Shown in pieces: positions 1 to 11,203 of a DNA stretch of 64,000 nucleotides. Numbering within the stretch: the first letter of the stretch is position 1; every line of letters begins with the position of its first letter. A program made the translations under genes and the position numbers. The stretch spans positions 4,244,046 through 4,308,045 of the forward strand of contig OZ024759.1 in the NCBI GenBank assembly GCA_964016885.1. Direction: 5' to 3'. A model generated the notes under the pieces. That model did not search any database and had not been told where the DNA came from. It was given only the letters and a program-made list of their open reading frames with translations. The DNA comes from Eledone cirrhosa. Taxonomy: Eukaryota > Mollusca > Cephalopoda > Octopoda > Eledonidae.

Positions 1-128
1 TCCCCTGAACAGCTCAAAGGTCTGGTTGTACATATTGATTTACAAAAGGGTTCCTTAGATTTGTCAAAAAATACCAAAACTGTCTCTGAAATGAGAAGTG
101 TAAATATATATATATATATATATATATA
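1..128. other. Unassigned flank ending in a short TA run
   Basis: The first 100 bases show no recognisable coding or repeat signal. They run into a short (TA)n tract at about 107-128, directly against a LINE 3' tail. The window may start inside a larger unit that cannot be judged from here. Confidence 0.4.
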
Positions 129-312
129 TCATCATCATCATCATCAACGTTTAACGTCCGTGTTCCACGCTTGCATGGGTTTGGACGGGGGTATTCCCAC
201 TTGAGGCAAGAGTGATTGTCTTGCTCGCATAGGACTGTCTGGCAGGTTTTCTACAGTTGGATGCCCTTCCTAACACCAACCACATTTACAGTGTGGGACT
301 GGGAGGTTTTTA
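129..312 (-). mobile_element. RTE-like LINE, 3'-terminal fragment
   Basis: On the minus strand this is the extreme 3' end of the LINE group seen in full at 21.7-24.9 kb and 43.7-47.2 kb. It ends in a (GAT)n tail (CATCAT on the plus strand), preceded by the terminal hairpin region around 158-175 and the conserved block GGATGCCCTTCCTAACACCA at 261-280. Nothing coding is left. Severe 5' truncation is usual for LINEs that start reverse transcription at the 3' end of their RNA. Confidence 0.85.
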
Positions 313-317
313 CCGTA

Positions 318-515
318 ATATACATATATAATATATATATAATATATATATAATATATATATATAATATACATATATAATATATATATATAATATATATA
401 TATATAATATACATATATAATATATATATAATATATATATATAATATATATATATAATATACATATATAATATATATATAATATATATATATAATAGATA
501 TATAATATATATATA
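318..515. repeat. TA-rich microsatellite
   Basis: About 200 bp of imperfect (TA)n with periodic ATACATATATAATATA interruptions. It ends at the A that precedes the Helitron 5' terminus. Open frames here are only repeated Tyr and Ile codons and are not genes. Confidence 0.95.
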
Positions 516-1822
516 TCTATACTATAAAGCTGATGGCCGTATGTAGGTACAAACTTTCCGCCAAACGGCTAGACCAAACAGCACCAAATTTGCTCCATAG
601 ATGTAACTTTTTCCAAGTAAAAAAGTGAGGGTATTTTTGTCTACTGAATGATTAAAGACATTATTTAAATATTCACTTTTTTAAAATTTCAAACATCAAC
701 ACTTCCGGTTATACGTCATTCCTCAATTTTCTTATGACGTCACACAACATTCCCCTCTTTTTCTTAGTCTGTATGTCTGGCTGTCTGCATTAGATAACGT
801 TTTTCGAAATATTTACTTCTGCGTTCACAGACTGATATTTTTAGTTTCAGAAGATCCCGTTAAGGGTGAAAGCAGCGATTCTTTGCTTAAACTTTAATCT
901 GTTATTTTAATATATATATTCGTGTACAGATATTTTTGCATACACAAAAACAAAAACCTATTTATTTCATGAAAGCACAGACGGCTTATCGTCATTGTTA
1001 CTGTTCGAGGTTAGAGGACCACAGTCTTTCCAAGATCTGAGAACCATCAATGGCCATCAATGTTCCACTTACTGTTAGGCTTGCCAGATGCGTGGTATGT
1101 TACATGATGACAGCCATTGACACCTCACCCTGCTAAATAGCTAAAGTCCCTTCTCAGCTGCGAAAACCTTTTGCTATTATGCTGCACAACTGCGATATCG
1201 CCGACCCTCTCGCACTGTGGAACAACCACTGCGAAAGTCTAGCTGAGGACATCCTCCACCGCACACACAGACAATGTCGTTTTCAATGAGGCGCTCATTT
1301 GTCTTGAAAACAGAGTCCTGGAGATTGGTGGTCGGCCTCTAGGCCACTACAGCTTACCTGCTCCTGACAGGAGTGTCCAGAGGTCAACGTCTACAGAGCT
1401 TCTTTGCGAGACGAGCTACGAAATCAGTGATTCTCCCATGGTCAATTGTATGTAGGATGCTCTAGGGTTAGCTCACCAAACAATCTTTGCTCCGGAGGGC
1501 TGAACAAAAAATATTTTATACTCTGAGGCTCTAACAATGTAATTTAAATATTTTCTGTTACTTGGAATTTCCATTATGGTTGTACAAATTATTGTTTGTT
1601 AAAAAATGTGTTCTCTGTTCAGCCTTTATTGTTGTAACTATCAATTTTCTTTAATGTACTGGCTGCTGAAGTGGGGAATCTTAAAAACTATTGAAACCCA
1701 ACACCAGAGCACATTAACCCCCCCAACCCCCTCTCGCTTACTTGAGAGGGCATGCGGTATCTTTCCTGAAAAGATAAAATGCCGGTATACTTAGCCAGGC
1801 ACCAGCCGGAAAGGCCAGCTAG
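516..1822 (+). mobile_element. Non-autonomous or decayed Helitron
   Basis: The element starts with TC (516-517, TCTATACTATAAAG) and ends with CTAG (1819-1822), preceded by a short GC-rich hairpin (AGCCGGAAAGGCC region). It lies between A (515) and T (1823), as expected for Helitron insertion into an AT dinucleotide without target duplication. Its 1307 bp are too short for a full Rep-helicase, but about 1005-1440 retain a decayed piece of that protein. Boundaries are read directly; the class follows known Helitron termini. Confidence 0.75.
1005..1440 (+). pseudogene. Helitron Rep-helicase remnant, middle region
   Basis: Frame-shifted translation gives pieces such as SFQDLRTINGHQCSTY, LFAIMLHNCDIADPLALWNN and CLENRVLEIGGRPLGHYSLP. 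These match the linker between the Rep and PIF1-like helicase domains. The same region of the better-kept Helitron at 33.0-38.8 kb has SFADLKTINGVEYKRYQ and an FC-NPADP motif. Several frameshifts and stops are present, and neither the catalytic HUH motif nor a Walker A motif remains. It shows that the 516-1822 element came from an autonomous Helitron by internal loss. Confidence 0.65.
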
Positions 1823-1860
1823 TAATATATATATATAATAAATATATAATATATATATAA

Positions 1861-1891
1861 TTGTTTCTACTTTTGGCACAAGGCCAGCAAT
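1861..1891 (-). mobile_element. tRNA-derived SINE, 3'-end remnant
   Basis: About 30 bp match the 3' end of the tRNA-derived SINE found whole at 30699-30863, in reverse orientation (GGCACAAGGCCAGCAAT). It joins directly to a truncated RTE LINE, so one insertion cut or recombined with the other. Confidence 0.7.
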
Positions 1892-4045
1892 GATAATGTC
1901 CGTAATGATAATGGTGTACTTGCGCTCACTGATACTGATAAGCCTGGAAGTGTCACTACGAGAGACTATTAAATGAGGAGAAAAAGTGGGAAAAAGATAG
2001 TCTGCCCCAAATCGATCCAATGGTGCAAGGTAAAGGTAGTATAATAAGTAAGGCAATCAAAGATATGAAGACAGGCAAGGCAGCTGGGCCTTCGGAGGTA
2101 GTTGCTGAGATGTTGAAGGCATCTGGTATGGCGGGACACACTATGGTCACCCGTATAGTTAACCAAGTAATACAGAATGGGGTCATACCGAAAGACTGGC
2201 GTAGCAGCATCATCATTAACTGCTACAAGGGTAAAGGGGATGCTCTAGATAGGGAAACTATAGAGGCATTAAGTTAGTTGACCAGGTCATGAAGGTCACA
2301 GAAAGAGTAATAGCACAACTAATCAGAGAGCGAATTGATCTAGATGAAATGCAGTTTGGGTTTGTGTCAGGTAAAAGTACCACAGACGCTCTTTTCCTTG
2401 TACGACAACTACAAGGGAAGTACCTAGCTAAAAGTAAACCCCTCTACTTAGCTTTTGTAGACTTGAAGAAAGCTTTTGACAGAGTCCCCCACTCCATTAT
2501 CTGGTGGGCTCTTAGAAAACTAGGTGTAGATGAATGGCTGGTGAGAGCTATACAAGCTATGTATAATGAAACAGTCAGTAAGGTTAGAATTAACAATGAA
2601 TATTGTGAAGAATTTAGTGTAAAAGTTGGCGTTCATCAAGGCTCTGTCCTTAGCCCCCTCTTATTTATTATTGCCCTTCAGGCTATAACAGAGGAGTTCA
2701 AGACCGGCTGCCCATGGGAACTCCTATACGCAGATGATCTAACGCTCATAGTTGAATCAATGGCTGAACTAGAGAAGAAATTCAAAGCATGGCCTAGAAT
2801 CAAAAGGCCTTAAAGTTAACTTGTCTAAGACTAAAGTTCTAGTTTGTAGAAAGGAAAATAGGGCACCAGTCCCATCTGGGAAATGGCCATGCTCAGTGTG
2901 TAGGAAAGGAGTAGGCAGAAATTCCATTTTATGTCCCAAATGCAAAGTATGGGTACATAAAAGATGTAGTGGGATCACAGGTAAACTATCTAAGAACGTA
3001 GACTTTATATGTGGCCAATGCTCAGGTGCAATAAGTAGCAAGTGTCCAAAGGATACTAGCTCCTTCCATTGCCCAGATGGTTCTATAGAAATAGTAGACA
3101 CTTTCCGTTACCTGGGTGACGAAATCAGCAGTGGTGGAGGGTCTTCTGGAAGTATAGTAGCCAGAGTCAGAACGGGATGGAAAAAGTTCAGAGAGCTTAT
3201 ACCGCTGTTGGCCACTAAAGGTTTCTCTCTAAAAATGAAAGGCAGATTGTATGATGCCTGTATACGAACAGCAATGCTACATGGCAGTGAGGCATGGGCA
3301 TTACGTGCAGAGGACCTGCGTAGGCTGGAAAGGAACGAAGCTTGCATGCTCCGTTGGATGTGTAATAGTAATATGCGTGAACAGCAAAGCATATATGAAC
3401 TAAGTGAGAAATTAGGAATAAGAGGGATCAGATGCTGTTTACTTGAGAGAAGACTATGTTGGTATGGCCACGTGATGCTCATGAAAGACGTCAGTTGTAT
3501 AAAAAAGTGCAGGGCGATCAAAATTGATGGTAGTTACGGAGTAGGTAAACCCAGAAAAACCTGGGATGATCTGATAAATTCCGACCTTACACACTTACAT
3601 CTCTCTAAGTCAATGTCTCTGGGCCGAGATCTTTGGTGCTATGCAGTAATACAGAAGACCCGCCTTGCCTATGCACAAAGCGAAACCTACAGTCAGTAGG
3701 CACCTCTTAACCAAATATACACCCCAATCTACTACCCCTACCCTATCCTCCCACTCCCACCAACAGCATGAGAAAATGAAATCGAGTTTGTGTAGGTGTC
3801 ACGGAAAAAAAAACACACAGTCCACGCTGTAATGTGGTCGTGTAGGTAACACGGTAAAAAGTTCCCAGTTCCACACTGTAAATGTGGTTGGTGTTAGGAA
3901 GGGCATCCAGCCGTAGAAAAAGTTAGTTCTATATGAGTGAGACACGGTCACCCGACCAGCCTTGCCTCAACTCCCGTCTAACCCATGCTAGCGTGGAAAA
4001 TGGACGTTAAACGAAGATGATGATGATGATGATGATGATGATATA
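1892..4045 (+). mobile_element. RTE-like LINE with PHD finger, 5'-truncated copy
   Basis: The copy begins inside the linker before the reverse transcriptase, so the endonuclease is absent. It runs through RT, PHD finger and C-terminal region, a 3' UTR of about 340 bp and a (GAT)n tail at about 4015-4042. The UTR contains the block GGTGTTAGGAAGGGCATCCA (3890-3909) and the terminal hairpin ACCCATGCTAGCGTGG (3980-3995). The closest relative in the window is the copy at 43.7-47.2 kb, judged by shared residues in the PHD finger. Confidence 0.9.
1897..3699 (+). pseudogene. RTE-like LINE polyprotein: RT and PHD region, frameshifted
   Basis: Three open pieces make up the remnant: 2020-2277, 2289-2813 and 2821-3699. 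A one-base loss near 2250 (after GDALDR) and a shift near 2795 break the frame; a further shift near 1945 precedes them. RT signatures are visible: KTGKAAGPSE, the FVDLKKAFDRVPH catalytic block near 2453-2490, HQGSVLSPLLF near 2635 and YADDLTL near 2727. A PHD finger follows at 2884-3028 with all cysteines and the histidine of the C4HC3 pattern (CSVC, CPKC, VHKRC, CGQC). The C-terminal part has WYGHVM and GKPRKTWDD. Confidence 0.9.
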
Positions 4046-4579
4046 TATAGGAAAATGTATGACCCCGACGGTAGAGCTCAAGCCGTTTCGACGGCTATTT
4101 CTGGACTAAATTAGAATTTTTAGCCTGGTAAATAAATAGCCGAACTTTTCAAGGGGTACTTCCTTATATGGGAAGATTGTAGCTGTCAAGAGGATTGGTC
4201 AAAAATTCCTGGTAAACACAATTAAGTCTATCATGGCAGTGGGTGGGAGGTGGGGATGGCTGAACTTGCCTGTAGAGCAATGAGGGAGTGGGTGGAGCCG
4301 GTCAAGCGTTGAAAGTGAAATCTAAACAGCAAATTCTAAGGATTGTGTATGAAAGTAGGCCAACTTTCATACTTTCCACCATGGCGATTGGACTGCATAC
4401 CCTGCTTTCCAGGTTACCCTTTGCCACTGATATATATATATTTATATATTGAGTACTCTGGTGCATTATGGTCCTTCTGGTTCCTTACCACACCTCCTTT
4501 GTTATATATATATATAACGGCGGCGAAGATTGGAAACCGAATCTGAGCTTTCCCACCTCTGGGACAAGCCGTGGTAAGT
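4046..4579. other. No gene recognised
   Basis: Mixed-composition DNA between the LINE tail and the Gypsy left repeat. It has no long ORF, no tRNA-like boxes and no terminal repeats that I can see. Short TA runs occur at 4431-4450 and 4505-4520. It may hold fragments of repeats I do not recognise. Confidence 0.4.
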
Positions 4580-4914
4580 TGTTTACGCTCAAGAGACTAA
4601 CCCCTGGGGGATGTTAAACACAGGTCAGAGGTGTTTAAGCCTGACAGAAAATAGGTCAGAGGATATATCCATCTTTCTGAGTTGTTTACGCTTGGCAAAA
4701 TAATCCCTTGGGAGACTCTAACCAAAGTTCAGAGGATATATCTATCCTTCTAACTTCAACTCTTATAAATACAGGGGTTGTTTACGCCCCGACAGAAAAG
4801 AAGTGATATACAGACAACACAAGTGGCCTTTACAAGCTCTCGTCACGAAATACCAGTCCGTCACTAATTTCCACTCCTGCCTGGCTGATCGATACAACCA
4901 CATATTCCGTTACA
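4580..4914 (+). repeat. Gypsy 5' LTR, internally deleted
   Basis: The repeat begins TGTTTACGCTCAAGAG and ends ATTCCGTTACA, and the same start and end recur at 8106 and 8747. This copy is about 335 bp and the right copy 642 bp. The left one lacks some 305 bp between CTGGCTGATCG (about 4880-4890) and ACAACCACA. Inside are two or three internally similar blocks starting TTGTTTACGC. No matching target duplication is seen outside the two repeats, so the outer edge is tentative. Confidence 0.7.
4764..4771 (+). promoter_or_regulatory. Probable TATA box of the Gypsy LTR
   Basis: TATAAATA lies in the LTR and is kept at the equivalent place in the right copy (8289-8296). An RNA polymerase II start some 25-30 bp downstream would be usual for LTR retrotransposons. 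Confidence 0.5.
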
Positions 4915-4916
4915 AC

Positions 4917-4927
4917 TGGTGACCCCG
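4917..4927 (+). other. Probable primer binding site
   Basis: TGGTGACCCCG lies two bases after the LTR end. It could pair with a tRNA whose 3' end reads CGGGGTCACCA. Position and TGG start fit a Gypsy primer binding site. Which tRNA is used cannot be decided here. Confidence 0.6.
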
Positions 4928-4966
4928 TAAAACAGACACACAACTTCTGATCATCCACTACAAACG

Positions 4967-5095
4967 ATGTCTCTAGCACACGACGATTCATCTACAGCAG
5001 AAATGGCAGTGAGGGCGGCATTTACATTAAGAATTCCACCATTCTGGGTGCACGATCTAACACTGTGGTTCGCGCACATCGAAGCGCAGTTCGCA
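4967..5095 (+). pseudogene. Gypsy gag, N-terminal remnant
   Basis: An ATG at 4967 opens a frame of 42 codons containing [20 protein letters not shown], the N-terminal matrix-like motif common in invertebrate Gypsy gag proteins (PPFW, LWF, EAQF). It runs into a stop just where the sequence changes to the start of reverse transcriptase. The remainder of gag, the nucleocapsid zinc knuckle and the protease are missing, so a large internal deletion joins gag to RT out of frame. Confidence 0.75.
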
Positions 5096-7714
5096 TAATA
5101 ACACACGGCCCACCTGTTGCTGCACGACCTAGAAGGCTACCACCAGACCGGCTGAAGTCCGTCAAACAAGAATTTCAGCACATGCTGGATATCGGCATCA
5201 TACGTCCGTCCAGCAGCAACTGGTCCTCACCCATACACTGTGTACCCAAGAAGTCGTCAAACGACTGGCGAATCTGTGGCGACTACCGTGCACTGAACAA
5301 CTGCACCGTTCCTAACTCTTATCCAGTGCCTCATCTACAGGACTTCTCTAGCTCGCTGCACGGGGCTCGCATATTTTCGAAGATCGATCTTGTGCGAGCT
5401 TACAATCAGATACCCGTTGAGCCCGCAGATATTCCAAAGACCGCCGTCACAACACCCTTTGGAATGTTCGAATTTCTGCATATGCCTTTCGGTTTGCGAA
5501 ATGCAGCGCAAACATTCCAGCGATTCATCGATACAGTCACCAGGGGTTTACCTTTTGTATACGCATACATTGACGACTTACTGGTGGCCAGCAGCTCCCA
5601 CGAAGGACATGAGAAACACCTGGATCTCCTATTCACACGTTTGCGTGAATATGGAATTGTTATCAACCCCAGCAAATGTGAGTTCGGAGTTGCGTCCCTT
5701 CATTTTCTGGGACACATCATTGACAAAGATGGTATTCGCCCACTTAAGGAGAAAGTCAAATCCATCATTGATTTTCCACAACCTATATCTCTCCGCAAAC
5801 TGCGAGAATTTCTTGGCCTGGTAAACTTCTACGGAAGATTTATACCCCACTGTGCAGAGACAGCCCAACCACTCACAGATTTGCTGCGGCAGCGTACAAC
5901 CAAAAACGCAAACATCAAGCTCAGTGAAAAAGAATATACCGCTTTCGCTGAGTTGAAGAAAATGTTGTCCGAGGCTACAATGCTGAGTTACCCCAAACCT
6001 GACGCCCCAATGTGTTTATTGACTGATGCATCCGATTTCGGAGGTGGAGGTGTGCTTCAACAACTCTCTGGCGATATTTGGCGACCTGTATCTTTTTTCT
6101 CTAAGCGATTAAAACCCGCTGAAACTAAGTACAGCACATTCAGTCATGAATTATTGGCAGCATACCTTGCTGTCAAGCATTTTCGACACATGCTAGAAGG
6201 TCGTGTGTTCTCTATATACACCGACCACAAACCACTAGTGTACGCGTTCAATGCCAAGCCTGACCGACACTCACCCAGGGAGGTCCGACATCTGGACTTC
6301 ATTTCTCAGTACACTACTGATATTCGGTACATTAAGGGTGCCACCAACTCAGCAGCTTATGCCCTATCGCGCATGGAGCTTAAGGCAATCCACACCACTG
6401 CCACTATCGACCTCCAGAAGATTCCAGCGGATCAACAGAATGACGAGGAACTGCTGCAACTCCGGAAATCATCCTTGAAATTGAAGGAATGCCCGCTGCC
6501 CTCTTCTTCGGGTTATATTTGGTCTGACATCTCCACAGGCCGCGAGCGCCCATACGTGCCCCGGAAACATCGACGCGACGTTTTCTCGGCACTGCATTCT
6601 CTGGCACATCCTGGCGTCCGCGCCACGCAGAAACTGATGGTTGCCCGCTTTGTGTGGCCCAACATCAACAAGGACACCCGTGAATGGGCTAGGAACTGAA
6701 TCGTGTGCAAGAAGACGAAAATTCACCGGCACATCAAAGCCCCGATCGGTTCTTTCGCAACACCTGATGCACGGTTCCAACATGTGCATATAGACATAGT
6801 TGGACCTTTGCGTCCTTCTCAAAACTACACTCAACTTCTCACCTGTGTCGACCGATTTTCTCGCTGGCCAGAAGCTTTTCCCCTGACGGATATTACTGCG
6901 GAAACTGTCGCCAAAACGCTAGTGTTTCACTGGGTTTCGTGTTTCGGCACACCCGCGACCATCACTACGGATAGAGGACGTCAGTTCGATTCGAACCTAT
7001 TTACCGAGCTGACTCGTCTCCTCGGGTGCAAACGCATCCGTACAACAGCGTATCACCCTGCCGCTAACGGCATGGTAGAACGCTTACACCGCCAGCTAAA
7101 ATCATCTATCAAGGCTTACGAAGACTCCACTAACTGGTTCGACTACCTCCCACTCATTCTTCTTGGTATTCGTTCCACTGTTAAAGAGGGAGTCGGACAT
7201 TCTCCGGCTGAAATGGTGTATGGCACCGTACTCACTCTACCCGGACAAATGATCACTCCTGTTTCGCCACAAGAACTTCCAGACCCTACAAAATATGTGC
7301 ACCGTTTACGGTCATCAATGTCGCATCTGTCTCCTTCAGCCCCTAAACAACAGCACGTTACTTCACACATACCAAAAAGCATCGATACATGGACGCATGT
7401 TTTCGTTAGAAATGACGGTATTCCATCGCAACTTCGTCCGCCGTATTCCGTCCGGGCCCTACAAGGTGATACAGAAATGCTCTAAGTATTTCGTCTTCGA
7501 CTTGAACGGGAAGCGAAATACCGTCTCCATTGATCGTTTAAAAAAAGCGTTCATACAACAGGAATTGCCACCAGTACCCACCGTTTCTCCAGCAGACTCA
7601 CCAACAACTTTGCCCGACACAAACACGGCAAATTCTGCACAACCCCGACACACCAAATCCGGAAGAACAGTCCGATGGCCCACGCCATGGGATACGTACA
7701 AGTTTATCGGGTAA
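5065..7714 (+). pseudogene. Gypsy pol: RT, RNase H and integrase, broken
   Basis: From 5065 to 6699 one frame encodes reverse transcriptase and RNase H. RT shows [13 protein letters not shown], the AYIDDLL active site near 5560-5583 and [13 protein letters not shown]; RNase H shows [11 protein letters not shown] and YTDHKPL. An in-frame TGA at 6697-6699 replaces the first cysteine expected in the integrase HHCC zinc-binding domain. The same frame then continues from 6703 with the integrase core ([18 protein letters not shown] and [14 protein letters not shown], so all three D,D-E positions are present). A one-base shift near 7445 moves the C-terminal part ([17 protein letters not shown]) into the frame that ends at 7714. 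Without gag and protease this copy cannot move by itself. Confidence 0.92.
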
Positions 7715-8105
7715 GTACAAATTATGCATCTGGTCGACATTTTGGCTAATTTGTACATTTCAACGAATCGGCCAATTTCTGTGGTCATGAACTATTGCTA
7801 CACACAAATCAATTAACTCTGTGCATCACCCACATCAAAAGAACAGACAAAAGAACATTTTCCCGTTTCTATGAAATGAACGAACTTTTAATCAACAAAC
7901 TTTTCGTACGAACATTTTCAATATTATGTAACATCACAGTACATTTTCCTGCATGTAAATTTCTTTTGGTTTGCATGTTTTCTTTCATGTCTCCTGTTTG
8001 TAAATGACTTTCATGTGTTTTTTTATTTTTACTGATTTTCTTCAACAACACACCTAGTCATACCTATCTTCATTTCACATGCACCTAGATCGTTCAATCT
8101 TAACT
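7715..8105. other. Gypsy 3' untranslated stretch
   Basis: This AT-rich piece separates the end of pol from the right LTR. I find no polypurine tract directly before 8106, so the real LTR start may lie further left, or the tract has decayed. No gene is seen. Confidence 0.4.
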
Positions 8106-8747
8106 TGTTTACGCTCAAGAGACTAACCCCTTGGGAGAGGCTAAACGCAGGTCAGAGGTGTTTATGCCTGACAGAAAATAGGTCAGAGGATATATCCATC
8201 TTTATGACTTGTTTACGCTTGGCAAACTAATCCCTTGGGAGACTAACCAAAGTTTAGAGGATATATCTATCCTTCTAAATTCTACTCTTATAAATACAGG
8301 GATTGTTTACGCCAAAAACAGAAAAGAAGTGGGATACAGACAAGACAAGACGTTTTACAAGCTCTCGTCACGAAAAAACAGTCTACCACTTATTCTCACC
8401 TTCCTGGCTGATCGCTGACTCCTGCAATACAAATAAGTAAATATACTGATACGCCGCACACACACATTCATAGTGAGTCCAGCATTTGTACACGTATCAT
8501 TCATTTCTGTTTACACGTATTATAATCGTATTCTGTGATATTTGAATTTACGTGGCTTGAAGAGCCACCAAATTATTGTATGAATATTTTGTGTCAATTA
8601 TTTTATCATTCAATATTCAAATTGAATATTGTTGTAATAAAATAAACTTTGTAACAACACTCCTGGTATTTTTCTTTACACCGAAACCACCATACCAACA
8701 GTTACATCCATCGTTGTCGTTACAACCACACATAATATTCCGTTACA
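8106..8747 (+). repeat. Gypsy 3' LTR, longer copy
   Basis: It starts TGTTTACGCTCAAGAG and ends ATTCCGTTACA, like the left copy. It keeps the roughly 305 bp that the left copy lacks, including a probable polyadenylation signal AATAAA near 8636 and the TATA box at 8289. Repeated blocks beginning TGTTTACGC occur at 8106, 8210 and 8303. Sequence differences between the two LTRs indicate an old insertion. Confidence 0.7.
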
Positions 8748-8888
8748 CCTCCGTCTATATTTCAACCACTGGAACAACCTCACACAAGAAACAGTTGTCG
8801 CACCTTCAGTCAACATTTTAATGTCAAACATCGAAATAAATGTTATGAGTGTATATAGATAGATGTATATTGTGTGTGTGTATATATA

Positions 8889-9080
8889 CAGTAATCCCCC
8901 GCTATATCGCGGTTCACTTTTCACGGTCCCGTTACATAGCGGATATTTCTTTGGAACGTATCTAATTTCCTATCGCGGTAATCCTCGCCACATCGCGGAT
9001 TATTCGTTAGAACATATCTATTTTCTTATCGCGGTACGTCTGAGTAAAAAGTGTTTAAAATTTAAACTTATTAAATAAGT
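8889..9080 (+). mobile_element. pogo/Tigger-like terminal fragment or MITE
   Basis: After TA (8887-8888) the sequence CAGTAATCCCCCGCTATATC resembles pogo/Tigger-group terminal inverted repeats, which start CAG and lie next to a TA target. Three short blocks with the word ATCGCGG follow at intervals of about 60 bp. No matching right end is visible, so the right limit is a guess. Confidence 0.4.
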
Positions 9081-9249
9081 TTCGATGTTATTAAAGAGTA
9101 TATCGTAAGGAAGGGACATCTTAAGGCTTTAATTATGAACAAATGTTTATATTTTCATTCCATTATTGTTTTACTGATTGTGTTTTGCTCTAATCTACTA
9201 TAAACCCTTCATAGATTGGTCTCTCTGTAACATGGTTGTTTCTGGAACG

Positions 9250-9440
9250 TATCATGGCTTAGTGGTTAAAGCATTGGGCTTGCAATCTAAAGGTTGTGAG
9301 TTCGATTCTCGGACAGGGTGTTGTGTTGTGTCCTTGAGCAAGACACTTTATTTCGCGTTACTCCAGTTTACTCAGCTGTAGAAATGAGTTGTGATGTCAC
9401 TGGTGCCAAGCTATATCAGTCATAACCTTTCTCTTGGACA
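9250..9440 (+). mobile_element. tRNA-derived SINE with conserved-core-like body
   Basis: The 5' part is tRNA-like, with an A-box-like TGGCTTAGTGG and a B-box-like GTGAGTTCGATTCTC. Next comes CCTTGAGCAAGACACTTTAT and a TTACTCCAGTTTACTCAGCT block typical of SINEs with a conserved central domain, then a 3' part beginning TGATGTCACTGGTGCCAAGC. That 3' part recurs alone at 12.1 and 12.3 kb. I did not decide which named cephalopod SINE family this is. Confidence 0.75.
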
Positions 9441-9485
9441 TATATATAGTGTATATATACTGTACACAGTGTATATATATGTATA

Positions 9486-11060
9486 TCATCATCACTGTTT
9501 TACGTCCCTTCTTCCATGGTAGTATGGGTTAGACAGGTTGTCCTGTTGTGGGCAGTGCCAGGTAGGGTGACCTTGTCTTGCTCAGATGGGAACCGATTTA
9601 GGCTTGATTTCTACAGCTGGATGCCCTTCCTAACACCAACCTCACAGTGAGTGATGGGTGCTTTTTTGTTGTGACACCTCCACGGCCACTTTACAGTGAG
9701 TGGGCTGGGGCATATTGTCTATCTGCTTCAGCTTGTACCCAGGGGCTACAACACAACCTCCTCTGCTGCACACAGCATTTGATTCCTCTTATGTTCAGTC
9801 TCTCTCTCAATTTGTTAATGCTTTACCATTCGCGTATATTACTATTACACGTCCATCGGAGCATGCAAGCTTCGTTTCTTTCTAATCTACGCAAGTCTTC
9901 TACAGACAGTGCCCAGGTCTCACTACCATGTAGCATTGCTGTTCGTATGCACGCATCATACTGTCTGCCTTTCATTTTGAGGGAAAAGCCTTTTGCAGCT
10001 AGCAATGGCAGTAGCTCCCTAAACTTCTTCAATCCTGTTACTGTACTTTCAGAACACCCACCTCCGCTGCTCATTTCGTCACCTAGGTGGCAAAAGCAGT
10101 CTACTGTTTCTACAGATCTCTCCCAGAGTTTGGTGGTGCTTGTTTCTTTAGTTCTGCCATAGATTCAGCTATAAGTGTAAGATCATCCGCATATAGGAGT
10201 TCCTATGGGCATCAGGTCGTAAACTCCTCTGTTATAGCCTGCATTACTATTATAAACAGAAGAAGGTTAAGAACAGAGCCCTGGTGGACACCGACCTGTA
10301 TGCTAAATTCCCCGCTATAGTCATTGTTAACTCTTTGCTGACTGCTCCCCTATACATGGCTTGTACAGCTTTCACAAGCCACTAATCTACTCTTAGTTTT
10401 CTAAGAGCCCACCAGATTATAGCACGGAGCACTCTGTTGAAGAACTTTTCCTTATCGACAAGAGCCAGGTAGAGCGGCTTGCTTTTAGCTAGGTACTTTA
10501 CCTGTAACTGCCTCACAAGGAAGAGAGCATCAGTGGTGCTTTTTCCTGGCACAAGCCCAAACTGCATCTCACCTAGTTTTACCCACTCCCTGATCAACTG
10601 TGCTATGACTCTTTCGATTACTTTCATGACCTGGTCCATCAGCTTCATACCTCTATAGTTTATTCTATCTAGTGCATCTACTTTACCCTTGTAGCAGTTG
10701 ACGATGATGTGCTGCACCAATCATTTGGTATGACACCCTCCAGTATTACCTGGTTAACAATATGTGTGGTTATTCCTTTATCTACCCATTTGTCAGCTAA
10801 TAGTATACCTACACCACCCATCCCATTGTCATTTCCCACCCAGAAAAATTTATAGCACTAACTTTTGCCTACAAGGACTCTAGCGAACTCTCCTCTCCAC
10901 CTAGTCTCTTGCACACAGCATACGTCAATATCCTTTCACTCTAGCATGTCTATAATTTCTCCTTCCCTTCCTTTCATTGTGCTTATGTTGATGCTGCCGA
11001 CTCAGAGTTTTGGACATTTGCCATCATTTGTGGGAAAAGGTGAATTTTTGCAGGGGAGTG
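9486..11060 (-). mobile_element. RTE-like LINE, rearranged copy
   Basis: The 3' end is at 9486 (short CAT run, hairpin near 9512-9532, GGATGCCCTTCCTAACACCA at 9620-9639). Going into the element, the C-terminal region, RT and part of the endonuclease follow. Two internal deletions are visible: the PHD finger region is missing near 10140-10155, and the piece between RT and endonuclease is missing near 10735. All coding parts are frameshifted. Confidence 0.85.
9823..10720 (-). pseudogene. RTE-like LINE ORF fragments, C-terminus and RT
   Basis: Minus-strand frames at 9823-10074 and 10382-10720 match RTE protein regions. The first holds SSGGGCSEST and LHGSETWALSVEDLRRLERN; the second holds IVNCYKGKVDALDR, FGLVPGKSTTDALFLVRQLQ and a damaged polymerase block (VDKEKFFNRV instead of VDLEKAFDRV). 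The YADD active site appears only as a damaged trace near 10180-10195. Confidence 0.85.
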
Positions 11061-11203
11061 TGTATGCTTCCTGTCTCTGAATTAAAGCTTTGCATGGGTG
11101 CTTGGTAACTCGCGGATTCATATTCATTTATTTATTCGGGTTGTTCCATTTATCCTTCGCTTCTCCATACATAACAGTAATCAAGTATACTTTGGTGCAG
11201 GGC
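11061..11203. other. Unassigned spacer
   Basis: A short stretch between the rearranged LINE and the 49-bp array. I see no gene or repeat signature in it. Confidence 0.3.

Noticed and set aside
1688..2056. A 122-codon minus-strand frame
   Set aside because: It crosses a Helitron end, a TA tract, a SINE remnant and antisense LINE, so it cannot be one gene.
8106..8418. Tandem TTGTTTACGC blocks as an independent satellite
   Set aside because: They recur at the left end of the Gypsy element in the same order and are therefore part of its LTR.
9250..9330. A true tRNA gene
   Set aside because: A and B boxes are present but the cloverleaf is poor and the sequence continues into a SINE body and tail.
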